Shown one piece after another: positions 16,827 through 25,167 of a stretch of DNA of 64,000 nt (position 1 is its first letter; each line of letters starts with the position of its first letter). Under the pieces are notes generated by a model that did not search any database, was not told the DNA's origin, and saw only the letters and a program-made list of their open reading frames with translations. The translations under genes were made by a program, and so were the position numbers. Origin of the DNA: Sulfuricurvum sp. IAE1 (lineage in GTDB: Bacteria; Campylobacterota; Campylobacteria; Campylobacterales; Sulfurimonadaceae); assembly GCF_004347735.1 (NCBI RefSeq), contig NZ_SLTI01000042.1, positions 124,001 to 188,000 on the forward strand, read 5' to 3'.

Positions 16827-17309
16827 ATGCTGCGCCATTTTATCCTCGGATGCGCCCTCGCCGCCCTCTCTTTTATACCTGCCGGAGCCGTCGAATACGA
16901 CGGTGAAAAAAGTTACCTGCTCGAAACCAAATACGACGTCTGCATCGTTCCGCCCCAGGTCAACGACGCGATCGCCAAAGGGGTGAAGGTGATCGATCTC
17001 AAGCAGGCCCGGGCCCTCCACGACCAAAAAGCCCATTTCTACGACGCACGCGAAAAACGACATTTCCATAAATCCCGCATCAAAGGGGCCAGACCCGTCC
17101 ATTTCGACGTCTCCAAGGCCGAATACATGGTGATCGAACTCCCCCGGGAAAAAGAGCAGCCCCTCGTCTTCTACTGCTACGGCGAATCGTGTGCCAACTC
17201 GTATGAAGCGGCCCTTGCAGTACGCAAACTCGGTCATAAAAACGTCTACTGGTTCCTCAACGGTTTCAATGAATGGAAAGAAAAAGGCTACCCCCTCGAA
17301 GAGCGCTAA
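16827..17309 (+). CDS. Periplasmic rhodanese-domain protein
   Basis: A 160-residue protein with a Sec signal peptide (FILGCALAALSFIPAGA) and one rhodanese domain. The active-site loop is YCYGESCANSYEAA with the catalytic cysteine likely the first Cys of CYGESC. Preceding blocks HFYDAREKRHFHKSRIKGARP and the closing NVYWFLNGFNEWKEKGYPLE are typical of single-domain rhodaneses, which transfer sulfane sulfur. In a sulfur oxidiser a periplasmic sulfurtransferase is plausible, but the substrate is unknown. The ATG follows AAGGAG. Confidence 0.88.
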   Translation: MLRHFILGCALAALSFIPAGAVEYDGEKSYLLETKYDVCIVPPQVNDAIAKGVKVIDLKQARALHDQKAHFYDAREKRHFHKSRIKGARPVHFDVSKAEYMVIELPREKEQPLVFYCYGESCANSYEAALAVRKLGHKNVYWFLNGFNEWKEKGYPLEER

Positions 17310-17342
17310 AACGCCCTCAACGTACCTAGAGGTAAATCACGC

Positions 17343-17348
17343 TATAAT
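17343..17348 (+). promoter_or_regulatory. -10 box of the helicase-derived gene
   Basis: TATAAT, 95 bases before the start, giving a long untranslated leader of about 90 bases. The leader contains the ten-base palindrome ACCTCGAGGT at 17413-17422, close to the ribosome binding site. Confidence 0.5.
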
Positions 17349-17442
17349 GCGGCCATCATTTGCGCGTTCGGTCTGCGCTTGAGTCTTCCCCATTGGCCGC
17401 TTATCCGCCCTCACCTCGAGGTCAATATTTCAAGGACTTTCC

Positions 17443-18468
17443 ATGTCATTAACCATCAAACGTCAAAACCACCGTATCCACCCCTGCGACGCAGCCCGTA
17501 AAAACGAACTTCTTTCCTATCTGGCAACGCGCTACAACAACAAAAAAATTCTCGTCGTCACTGAGGGAAGCACCCAAGCCGTGGTGCTGCCGAATACTGC
17601 AAACATCACATTGACCGACGACGCGGCACTCCCATCCTCAGGCGAATACGATCTTCTCATCAGTTACGATCTCCCCGAAAAAGCCCTCGTGTACATGGCG
17701 CGTATCGCCAAAGCACGCGAATTCGCCCTCGTGCTGATGGACGCCGAAGAGCAAAAACGCCTCTATCCCATCGAAACGCTGCTGGGAAGGACCATCATCC
17801 AGGAAGTGATCGAAGGGTTCGAACCCTCTTTCGGCATCGCCGCGGAAAAAAAGGAGAAGGAAGAAGCCAAAGCACGACGTGCGGCACGGGATGAAACGAC
17901 GACGCAGCGCGACGCGCGCCCCAAACGTGACTTCAAACCGCGTTCGCAGAGCACCGACACGGATAAAAAGGGCTCCAGAGACGAAAAACCGCGTGATCGA
18001 TGGGCCAAAAATGATAAAAAACCCCGTTTCATAGGCAAAGACGAAAACGGCAAACCGATTTTCGAAGGAAAAACCCGCGATCGCAACCACTACATCGACG
18101 GTACGCCGCGAACCGAAGCGGAAAAAGCGTACAAAACTCCCTACGCCAGCAAACCGAAGTTTTACGGAAAAGAGGATAAAAACGCCGATAAAACGGTCCA
18201 ATCCAAAGAGAAAAAAGAGTTTGTCAAAGGGGAAAAGAAGCCTTTTGGCGACAAAAAACCCTATGGAGATAAAAAATCTTTCGGGGATAAAAAGCCCTAC
18301 GGAGATAAAAAAAGGTTCGGGGATAAAAAACCGTACGGCGGCAAAAAGCCTGCCGGAGAGAAAAAACCTTACGGCGACAAACCGTCTTCCGCAGCGCCCG
18401 CAGAACCCAAACGCCCTCCCCGCCGCATTACCGTCAAATCCCTCAAACCCTCAGAAGGGAAAGAGTAA
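17443..18468 (+). CDS. Helicase-C-like domain fused to a long basic repeat tail; no ATPase domain
   Basis: A 341-residue protein. Residues 1-130 resemble the second RecA-like domain of DEAD-box RNA helicases: KNELLSYLATRYNNKKILVVTE, EYDLLISYDLPEKALVYMARIAKAREFALVL and the end block YPIETLLGRTIIQEV match the usual order (motif IV, INYDLP of motif V, motif VI region, EKLLGKxI). Motif VI HRxGRxGR is degraded to YMARIAKARE and the N-terminal ATP-binding domain is absent, so it cannot be an active helicase. Residues 145-341 are very rich in Lys, Arg, Asp and Gly, including an eight-copy hexapeptide repeat. It may be an RNA-binding protein. This reading is from pattern, not a search. Confidence 0.7.
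   Translation: MSLTIKRQNHRIHPCDAARKNELLSYLATRYNNKKILVVTEGSTQAVVLPNTANITLTDDAALPSSGEYDLLISYDLPEKALVYMARIAKAREFALVLMDAEEQKRLYPIETLLGRTIIQEVIEGFEPSFGIAAEKKEKEEAKARRAARDETTTQRDARPKRDFKPRSQSTDTDKKGSRDEKPRDRWAKNDKKPRFIGKDENGKPIFEGKTRDRNHYIDGTPRTEAEKAYKTPYASKPKFYGKEDKNADKTVQSKEKKEFVKGEKKPFGDKKPYGDKKSFGDKKPYGDKKRFGDKKPYGGKKPAGEKKPYGDKPSSAAPAEPKRPPRRITVKSLKPSEGKE
18235..18378 (+). repeat. Eight tandem copies of an 18-base coding repeat
   Basis: Codes for KKPFGD, KKPYGD, KKSFGD, KKPYGD, KKRFGD, KKPYGG, KKPAGE and KKPYGD in succession. Copies differ at the DNA level, mostly at synonymous or aromatic positions, so the unit is conserved at the protein level. Lies in the C-terminal tail of the helicase-derived protein. 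Confidence 0.9.
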
Positions 18469-18477
18469 CCCTCTTTC

Positions 18478-20100
18478 CTAGCGGGGGATCAGCGCTTTTT
18501 TCGCTTCGAGACGGTCATACAGTCCGAGCATGTTGTAATAGTGCTCGTGCAGCGTGACGTCGATCAGCGCCGATTCCCCGTTTAGGATACGGACCGCTTC
18601 GATCACCCGTTCGCGTCCGAATACGTTGAAGAGTGCTTCTTCATAATCTTCCCAGGCCTCTTCGCGCGCACGCATCCGGATCAACTCGGCGACAAGATGG
18701 CCCGTCTTGTCATTGGCGAATTCGAGCAGGGCAATCGCCTCTTCGTCATTACCCGCAAGGATGTGCATCTGCGCTTTGAATTGCGCCATGGTGAAGTTGC
18801 GTTCAAAAATTACCCCGATGTATTTGTCGACGTTGAGGGTATCTTCGAGCGATTCGACATGTTCGAGCACTTCTTCGGGATCGTACTCTTCGAAATTCAG
18901 GACCATCTGGCGGATTTTTTTGCCGCTGTTTTTATTGTTGTAGACCATATCCTCGATCGGATAAACCTCCGAGAATCCGGGAACCACGATCTGGCACGAA
19001 TAGAACCCGAGGTAATCGTATTCGCGGACGTAGATCTCTTTGCCTTCCTTGCGGAGTATCCCGCACAGATAGGCGTATTCTTCCTCGCTTGAAGTTCCCG
19101 TGTAATTCCACGGTGTAAAAGCGAAACTTTTTTTCGCACTCAAAAAGGGGAAGCCCAGCTTGCCGTTTGAATCGATGAAATGGGATTCGAGGTTGAAACT
19201 GTCGGCGACAAGGCTCATGTCGAACGTCGGGACCTCGAACGCATCGAGTTCGGCAAGCGTCCGTCCCTGCATCAGTTCGGTCATCGTCCGCTCCAGGGAC
19301 ACCTGCAAAATCGGATGGGAACCGAACGAAACGAACAGGGTCGAATTCGACGGGTTGATAAGCGAGATCGCGGTGACGGGGAACCGTCCCCCCAGCGACG
19401 CGTCGAGCACCTCGACGACGTACCCTTTTTCCCTCAGCGCGCAAACGTCGGCATAGAGCCGATCGAACCCTTTGATGATCTCGTCGGGAAACTTCGGCAG
19501 GGCGTACCCCTCGCGGATGATCTCGATTTTGGCATGACGTTCGCAGATTTCGCTGAGCGCCTGTACCTGTGCTTCGAGCGGTGTGTTCCCGGTGGCGAGG
19601 CCGTTGCTCGCATACAGGTTGCTCAAGACGTTCAGGGGGATGTAGGCTTTCTCACCGGAGCTTTGTTTGACGAACGGCAGCGAAACGATTTTATCGTCGT
19701 AATCGCTGTTGTAGTCGATCCAGTCCTCATCGGCCATCTCCCCGTGCGGGTCGTAAATGCCGCGCAGATCGTCATCCAGATAAGGTTCGTCGAAACCAAA
19801 TGCTACCTCATCGGGGTAATAGCGCCGCTGCGGGAGGTGAAAATCGATGAAAAAGTTGTTGGTCTGGAGCCGTTCGATGTATTCACCCAGCGCGCTGGCG
19901 ACCGAGGCGTCGGACAAAACACCCTTGCCGTTGGAGTAGATATGGTTCGGCGCTTCGGTCGAAGCCAGGTTGACCGAATAGCAGTGTTCGAGCGGATGCT
20001 TTTCCTGCGAAAACACCAATCCGCACCCCACCGTTTCGAGAGTCGAGCGCATCCGCGCGATCGATTCTTCCAGCGGGGCGTTTTTCGATAACAGGTTCAT
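18478..20100 (-). CDS. ycaO: YcaO-domain protein
   Basis: A 540-residue YcaO-family protein similar in size and plan to E. coli YcaO (586 aa), linked genetically to RimO-dependent methylthiolation of ribosomal protein S12. YcaO enzymes use ATP to activate amide backbones. Recognisable segments: ASTEAPNHIYSNGKG, SDASVASALGEYIERL (ATP-binding glutamates in SxxxALxEyiER), then GLATGNTPLEAQVQALSEICERHAKIEI, a classic YcaO core block. The C-terminal 170 residues are helical. No thiazole/oxazole peptide precursor, dehydrogenase or TfuA gene lies nearby, so a housekeeping role is more likely than natural-product synthesis. It converges with the helicase-derived gene. Confidence 0.88.
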   Translation of the reverse strand: MNLLSKNAPLEESIARMRSTLETVGCGLVFSQEKHPLEHCYSVNLASTEAPNHIYSNGKGVLSDASVASALGEYIERLQTNNFFIDFHLPQRRYYPDEVAFGFDEPYLDDDLRGIYDPHGEMADEDWIDYNSDYDDKIVSLPFVKQSSGEKAYIPLNVLSNLYASNGLATGNTPLEAQVQALSEICERHAKIEIIREGYALPKFPDEIIKGFDRLYADVCALREKGYVVEVLDASLGGRFPVTAISLINPSNSTLFVSFGSHPILQVSLERTMTELMQGRTLAELDAFEVPTFDMSLVADSFNLESHFIDSNGKLGFPFLSAKKSFAFTPWNYTGTSSEEEYAYLCGILRKEGKEIYVREYDYLGFYSCQIVVPGFSEVYPIEDMVYNNKNSGKKIRQMVLNFEEYDPEEVLEHVESLEDTLNVDKYIGVIFERNFTMAQFKAQMHILAGNDEEAIALLEFANDKTGHLVAELIRMRAREEAWEDYEEALFNVFGRERVIEAVRILNGESALIDVTLHEHYYNMLGLYDRLEAKKALIPR

Positions 20101-20212
20101 TGGGCATACCTTTTGTTGGTTAAAGCGTTAAAAAGCGTCAGTATAGCCTAAAGATGGCAATATACGTTCTCCTTATGCTACTATTTCATCCAAAAACGAT
20201 TCAAAGGGTCCC

Positions 20213-20800
20213 ATGGCTATCATCTCCATCGCATCGACCAAAGGGGGCGTCGGCAAAACCTCTCTTGCATTTTCCCTCGCCAAAGACCTGGGTTACCGCT
20301 ACGCCACGAACGACATGTCGGTGGCGCTGAACAAATACCGCAATGCCCGCTACTATCCGAACAAGATCCCCCTCTATCCCGATACCGTCTACGATTTCGG
20401 CGGATTCGAGAGCCCGCACGTCGAGGAGATCCTCCTGCAATCGGACATCATCCTCCTCCCCACCACGAACGATGCCAATTCGATCATGAAAAGCCTCGTA
20501 TTCATCAAAAAATTCCGCGAAAAAACGATTCTGGTCTTTGCCAACATGCTCGAAAATCCCAACGACGCGCTGGCGATACGCGAAAAAATCCACGAGCATT
20601 TCCCGGGACTCGCCTTTACCTACCTGCGCCGTACGAAGCTGCTCAAAAACGCTCTCGAAACGGGCCAGAGCGCAACCGAGCTCTACGAGAGCAACAACCA
20701 CACCCAGCACCTCTACCGCCAGGCATACGGCGAATACCGCAAAATCCTGAAACTCTTCACAACCGAAGGGGAGTATTTCCAGCGTCCGCAGACTTCTTAA
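20213..20800 (+). CDS. Orphan ParA/MinD-family ATPase
   Basis: A 195-residue ATPase with the deviant Walker A box SIASTKGGVGKTSLAFSLA at the N-terminus (both lysines present) and the Walker A' / switch region TVYDFGGFESPHVEEILLQSDIILLPTT. No parB partner is adjacent, and the protein is shorter than chromosomal ParA, so it probably positions another cargo or regulates envelope or motility components. The gene is flanked by ycaO (divergent) and a Na/Pi symporter with its own promoter. Confidence 0.85.
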   Translation: MAIISIASTKGGVGKTSLAFSLAKDLGYRYATNDMSVALNKYRNARYYPNKIPLYPDTVYDFGGFESPHVEEILLQSDIILLPTTNDANSIMKSLVFIKKFREKTILVFANMLENPNDALAIREKIHEHFPGLAFTYLRRTKLLKNALETGQSATELYESNNHTQHLYRQAYGEYRKILKLFTTEGEYFQRPQTS

Positions 20801-20823
20801 AAAAAGTAAATGAGCGGTAAGGC

Positions 20824-20829
20824 TATAAT
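20824..20829 (+). promoter_or_regulatory. -10 box of the Na/Pi cotransporter gene
   Basis: TATAAT, 64 bases upstream of the GTG start, placing a short leader before ATAAGGAGCG, the ribosome binding site. Confidence 0.5.
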
Positions 20830-20892
20830 TGCTTTATTCTCGGGCGCTGAGCAAATCGGTCATGTGCCCTTATCGCAGCATAAGGAGCGTCC

Positions 20893-22542
20893 GTGACATC
20901 GGTGATGATTGAAGCCTTCGCTTCCCTGGGACTGTTCATGTTCGGCATGATCTATCTCGAGGATTCACTTAAAAAAGCGGCGGGTTCTTCGTTCAAAAAA
21001 TGGGTTAAGATTTCCACCGACACCGACGCAAAAGCCGTTTTTGCCGGAGCTTCGGCAACCGCATTGCTGCAAAGCTCATCGGTTGTTACCCTCATGGCGC
21101 TGTCGTTAACGGGTGCGGGGTTAATGAGTTTGCAAAGCGCGATCGGGGTGATCTTCGGTTCCAACATCGGAACGACCGCTACCGGATGGATCATCGCGCT
21201 GATCGGTTTTAAATTCGACATCAAACTGATCGCCTTCGTCATGGTCGGATTCGGAGGGATCGGCAGCGTATTATTCGGCGAGGGAAAAACGCGCTATGTT
21301 TTTGGAGGCTTGACCGGATTCGGCCTTATTTTCCTCGGGCTTGAAGGGCTTAAAGAGAGTTTTTCTTCACTGGCTGAAACCATCGATATCACTTCTTTGA
21401 GCGAATACAACGCGCTCGTTTTCCTCTTTGCCGGATTGGTATTGACCGCACTTATTCAAAGCAGCTCCGCTTCCGTTGCCATCGCCCAAAGCGCATTGTT
21501 CACCGGAATTTTGGGGTTTGACCATGCAGCAGCGTTCGTCATCGGGGCCAATGTAGGCACGACCGCCACCGCGATTATCGGTGCGGCGGGAGGATCAAGC
21601 GACAAAAAACGTACGGCGGTGGCGCATGTGCTCTTCAATCTCTTTACCGGAATCATCGCCTTTCTCCTGCTTACGCCCATAACATGGTCGGTCACCCATA
21701 TCGGGCTCGATCAGAGCGTCGAGGCGCTGGCGCTTTTCCATACGGTTTTCAATCTCTTGGGGGTTGTGATTTGGTTCCCGCTGATCCCGAAGCTGACCCG
21801 ATGGCTCCAAACGAAATTCCTGGTCGTCAAACCGGTCATGACACGCTACATCCACAACGTATCCCATACGATTCCGGCATTGGAGCACGAAGCCCTGCGT
21901 CAAGAAGTGATCCATCTGGGGCACAAGGTGTGCTCTTTTGCCGTCGCGGCGATTCATATCCCTCCCGAAGAAGGGTTGAAACATCACGCTTCGATTGCCA
22001 AAATTCTCGAAACCTACAAGCAGCCGCTGCTTCCCTCGCCGCTTGAACGCTACCATGACTTGCAACATCTGCAGGGGGAGATTCTCGATTACGCCAGCGC
22101 ATTGTCGGTTCGCATTCAACTTCCCGAAATTCGCAAGGAGTTCGATCAGACCCTCTACATGGCGACACAGCTGATCGGCGCATCGAAATATATACGGGAT
22201 ATTTTGCACGATATCGAGATGCTCAGCGAATCTGAAACCCGGGAGATGGAAGCGTTTTTTCATGAGCTGCGTTATCAGATTCTAGCCCTTTGCATGCACT
22301 ACACCGACTGGCTCAACGGCGACTCCGAAGCCAGCGCGAAACTCGAAGCGCTTTTTACGAAACTCGACACCAGCTACAAAAACAGCATTGCGATATTGAA
22401 TGATATGATCGTCAACTACAAAATTTCCAAACAGATGACGGCAATTTTTATGAACATCACCCATATCACCCGTAATTTTTCAAAAGCGCTGTATAAAAGT
22501 ATGTCTCCCCAAAACGACCGCTCGTTGAACTCCGACCCCTGA
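20893..22542 (+). CDS. Na+/phosphate symporter (NptA type) with PhoU-like C-terminal domain
   Basis: A 549-residue transporter. The two inverted repeats carry the family QSSS signature (ALLQSSSVVTLMALSLTGAG and ALIQSSSASVAIAQSALF) and paired GSNIGTTATG / GANVGTTATA motifs, which form the substrate and sodium sites. From about residue 330 the protein is helical and PhoU-like. The start is GTG preceded by a strong TAAGGAG. No pst or pho genes are nearby, so phosphate uptake control is not visible here; some family members transport other anions. Confidence 0.9.
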   Translation: MTSVMIEAFASLGLFMFGMIYLEDSLKKAAGSSFKKWVKISTDTDAKAVFAGASATALLQSSSVVTLMALSLTGAGLMSLQSAIGVIFGSNIGTTATGWIIALIGFKFDIKLIAFVMVGFGGIGSVLFGEGKTRYVFGGLTGFGLIFLGLEGLKESFSSLAETIDITSLSEYNALVFLFAGLVLTALIQSSSASVAIAQSALFTGILGFDHAAAFVIGANVGTTATAIIGAAGGSSDKKRTAVAHVLFNLFTGIIAFLLLTPITWSVTHIGLDQSVEALALFHTVFNLLGVVIWFPLIPKLTRWLQTKFLVVKPVMTRYIHNVSHTIPALEHEALRQEVIHLGHKVCSFAVAAIHIPPEEGLKHHASIAKILETYKQPLLPSPLERYHDLQHLQGEILDYASALSVRIQLPEIRKEFDQTLYMATQLIGASKYIRDILHDIEMLSESETREMEAFFHELRYQILALCMHYTDWLNGDSEASAKLEALFTKLDTSYKNSIAILNDMIVNYKISKQMTAIFMNITHITRNFSKALYKSMSPQNDRSLNSDP

Positions 22543-22613
22543 GCAAGCCCTCTGTTGAACGTTTACTATTTGCCTATATAATCATTCCAACACTTACAAG
22601 AGGGTTTGGAACG

Positions 22614-24320
22614 ATGAACGAACTTACTCAGATTTTGATGCTGCTCGGAATCGGAGTGGCGGTCATCGTCGTTTTCCAGCAATTCCGGATTCCGACGAGT
22701 CTTGGGTATCTCCTCGTCGGAGCGATCCTCAGCCCTTACACCATCGGTCCCACCCTCAATGTTCCCGAGCTCAAAGTGATCGCCGAATTCGGAGTCGTAT
22801 TCCTCCTCTTCACGATCGGTCTGAACTATTCGTTGCCTCAGCTTCATGCCCTTCGCCATCAGGTTCTTGGGCTGGGAACCGCCCAGGTCGTTTTCTCCAC
22901 GATCATCGTAGGCGGCTTGCTCTGGGCTTTTGGGCTTCCCCCTGCCGTCGCTTTTGTCATCGGCGCCGTGTTTGCCCAGTCTTCCTCCACGATCATCGGC
23001 AGCCAGCTGGCCGAACAGGGCGAAGAGAATACGGCTCACGGGCGGCTTGGTCTGGCCATGTCGGTCTTTCAGGACGTCACCGCCGTCCCTTTCCTGGTCA
23101 TCATTCCTGTCCTTGGTATTGCGGTCGGCGCTGACATCCTCGCCGGAGCGCTGGGATGGGCTTTTGCGAAAGCGGTATTGGCCTTTGCAATCGTTTTTGT
23201 TGCGGGGCGTTGGCTTCTTCGACCGTTATTTCACCTCGTCGCCACCCGCCAGTCGCCTGAAATATTTACTCTAACAGTACTGCTCGTGGCGCTGGTGGCA
23301 GCCTGGTCTTCCAACAGTCTTGGGCTCTCGCTCGCATTCGGAGCGTTTCTGGCGGGAATGATGCTCGGAGAAACGGAATTCCGTCATCAGGTCGAATCAA
23401 GTATCCGACCGTTCCGGGATGTCTTGCTGGGACTTTTCTTCGTCGGCATCGGGATGCTCTTCAATCCTTCGGCAATCCCTCATATCTGGCATTGGGCGGT
23501 GCTTGGCGCGTTGCTCATCCTGATCAGCAAGATCCTCATCGTCGCGGTACTCGTCAAAAAAAGCGGCATGGAACTCTCCGATGCCTGGAGAACCGGACTG
23601 TTGCTTTCGGTGGGCGGAGAATTCGGATTTGCTCTTCTGGCGATAGCACTGGATTCGAGTGTCATTGATGCCGACCTTGGGCAGATTATCCTGACATCAG
23701 TCCTTTTTTCGCTGATAGGCGGTTCCCTCCTGATCCGATACAATCAACCCATCGCTGCATTCCTCTCAGGCCGTCATCGTGTTCTAACACACACCCTTCC
23801 CCAGTCGCTGATCGATTCAAGCGAGCAGGTCCTCATCGGAGGATACGGACGGGTCGGCCATACCGTTGCGGTACTTATGCAAGAAAGAGGGATAGACTTC
23901 AAAGTTTTCGACACCGATCCCGACCGGGTTTCCAAAGGACTCTCAGAGGGGCATCCCGTCGCGTACGGCGATATCTCCGATCCCGAACTCCTCACGACAA
24001 TCCATGCAGAGCGCGCGTCCCTAGTCGTGATTACGGTCGATGACTCCGAACAGGCTTTGAAAGCAGTATCGTTTTTGCGAAAGATTTCTCCCAATTTGCC
24101 CATTATCGTTCGAGCCAAAGATGTCGAAAGCAGCATGAGACTGCTCGAAGAAGGTGCGACGCATGCCTATCCTGAAGCAATAGAAGCGAGTCTGAGTCTG
24201 GGGGCAACTGCCCTGCAGATGCTAGACGTTGTGAACGAAGACGTGGAACAGCTGATTCAAAGCGTACGGGATCGAAATTACAAACCGATACTGGAACAGC
24301 AATCCTCCAGACCCGTATAA
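22614..24320 (+). CDS. CPA2-family cation/proton antiporter with TrkA-N (RCK) domain, Kef type
   Basis: A 568-residue inner-membrane protein. About twelve transmembrane helices hold CPA2 motifs (IPTSLGYLLVGAILSP, FGVVFLLFTIGLNYS, AVFAQSSSTIIGSQL, SVFQDVTAVPFLV with the ion-binding QD). A Rossmann TrkA-N domain begins at VLIGGYGRVGHTVAVLMQERG (in part GGYGRVGH) near residue 402 and binds nucleotide. It may exchange K+ or Na+ for protons under stress. The UspA gene that follows after 19 bases is probably in the same operon, a common pairing for Kef-like antiporters. Confidence 0.9.
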   Translation: MNELTQILMLLGIGVAVIVVFQQFRIPTSLGYLLVGAILSPYTIGPTLNVPELKVIAEFGVVFLLFTIGLNYSLPQLHALRHQVLGLGTAQVVFSTIIVGGLLWAFGLPPAVAFVIGAVFAQSSSTIIGSQLAEQGEENTAHGRLGLAMSVFQDVTAVPFLVIIPVLGIAVGADILAGALGWAFAKAVLAFAIVFVAGRWLLRPLFHLVATRQSPEIFTLTVLLVALVAAWSSNSLGLSLAFGAFLAGMMLGETEFRHQVESSIRPFRDVLLGLFFVGIGMLFNPSAIPHIWHWAVLGALLILISKILIVAVLVKKSGMELSDAWRTGLLLSVGGEFGFALLAIALDSSVIDADLGQIILTSVLFSLIGGSLLIRYNQPIAAFLSGRHRVLTHTLPQSLIDSSEQVLIGGYGRVGHTVAVLMQERGIDFKVFDTDPDRVSKGLSEGHPVAYGDISDPELLTTIHAERASLVVITVDDSEQALKAVSFLRKISPNLPIIVRAKDVESSMRLLEEGATHAYPEAIEASLSLGATALQMLDVVNEDVEQLIQSVRDRNYKPILEQQSSRPV

Positions 24321-24339
24321 CCCAATTTAAGGAGAGTTT

Positions 24340-25167
24340 ATGAAAAAAATGACGGTTTTGGTCGCTACCGACTTCTCTGAAACCGGCTTGACGGTTGTGC
24401 GCAAAGCACTTTACCTGGCTGAATCCCACGGAGCCGATCTGCACGTCGTCCATGTCATCGAAGAATCATGGTTTGCCCTCAAGCAGGAGATCAAATCGAT
24501 CCGCGAACACAGCTGGAACGTTTTGAATGCCCAGTTCCCGCAACTGCATAAAAAATACTTTCACTGCATGCAAGGCAACGTCGTCCGCGAAATCGCCGAA
24601 ATCGCCGAGCAGATCGAGGCGACAATTCTCGTTATCGGCAGCAGCGGCGAGACCTATATGTTCAAAGAGCTGCTTGTGGGATCGACAAGCAAAAGCATCA
24701 TCCGCAACTCCTCGATTCCCGTTCTGGTGATCAAAAACGATCTTCCGCTCAACCCGCGCCGAATTTTGATCCCGACCAATTTTTCCGATCATTCCAGAAC
24801 CGCGATACTTGCAACGGCAGACCTTTTCCCCAATGCCGAACTTTCGCTGCTCAACATCTACAACCTTCCTTTCGAAGGTCGACTGAAAACGTACGGTTTT
24901 ACCGAAGAGGATATTCTCGAATATCAGATGCAAATCAGCCAAAACGAGGAGCTCGCCGCAGAGACGTTCGCCGCATCCCTGCACCTCTTGCCTGAAAAGG
25001 TACAGATGCTCACCCGCAAAGGACCGCTAAATCCCCCCCTTTTTCTGGAAATATCGGGTTCTTACGGAACCGACCTTATCAGTATCCATACTTCCGGTTC
25101 ATTCAGTTTTTTCGCATTCGACCTCCTTGAAGAGGCCGACCACGACGTACTGATCTTCAAGTTTTAA
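24340..25167 (+). CDS. Universal stress protein with two UspA domains
   Basis: A 275-residue protein made of two UspA-type units. The first starts [21 protein letters not shown] and ends with the nucleotide-loop motif [34 protein letters not shown] (GxxG...GSTS...PVLV visible). The second starts [18 protein letters not shown] and is more divergent, lacking a full G-2x-G-9x-GS loop. Probably an ATP-binding regulator acting with the preceding antiporter. The stop overlaps the stop of the convergent ppsA gene by four bases. Confidence 0.9.
   Translation: MKKMTVLVATDFSETGLTVVRKALYLAESHGADLHVVHVIEESWFALKQEIKSIREHSWNVLNAQFPQLHKKYFHCMQGNVVREIAEIAEQIEATILVIGSSGETYMFKELLVGSTSKSIIRNSSIPVLVIKNDLPLNPRRILIPTNFSDHSRTAILATADLFPNAELSLLNIYNLPFEGRLKTYGFTEEDILEYQMQISQNEELAAETFAASLHLLPEKVQMLTRKGPLNPPLFLEISGSYGTDLISIHTSGSFSFFAFDLLEEADHDVLIFKF

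Noticed and set aside
17349-17400. GCGGCCA ... TGGCCGC as a leader hairpin of the helicase-derived gene
   Set aside because: The first arm starts right after the -10 box, so most of it would lie upstream of the transcription start and not be in the RNA. It could still be a DNA operator.
18235-18378. CRISPR-like tandem repeat
   Set aside because: The repeat unit is 18 bases with no spacers, stays in frame and encodes a hexapeptide, so it is a coding repeat.
18478-20100. RiPP (thiazole/oxazole peptide) cluster around YcaO
   Set aside because: No precursor peptide, E1-like partner, dehydrogenase or transporter is adjacent, and the protein has the length and plan of the housekeeping E. coli form.
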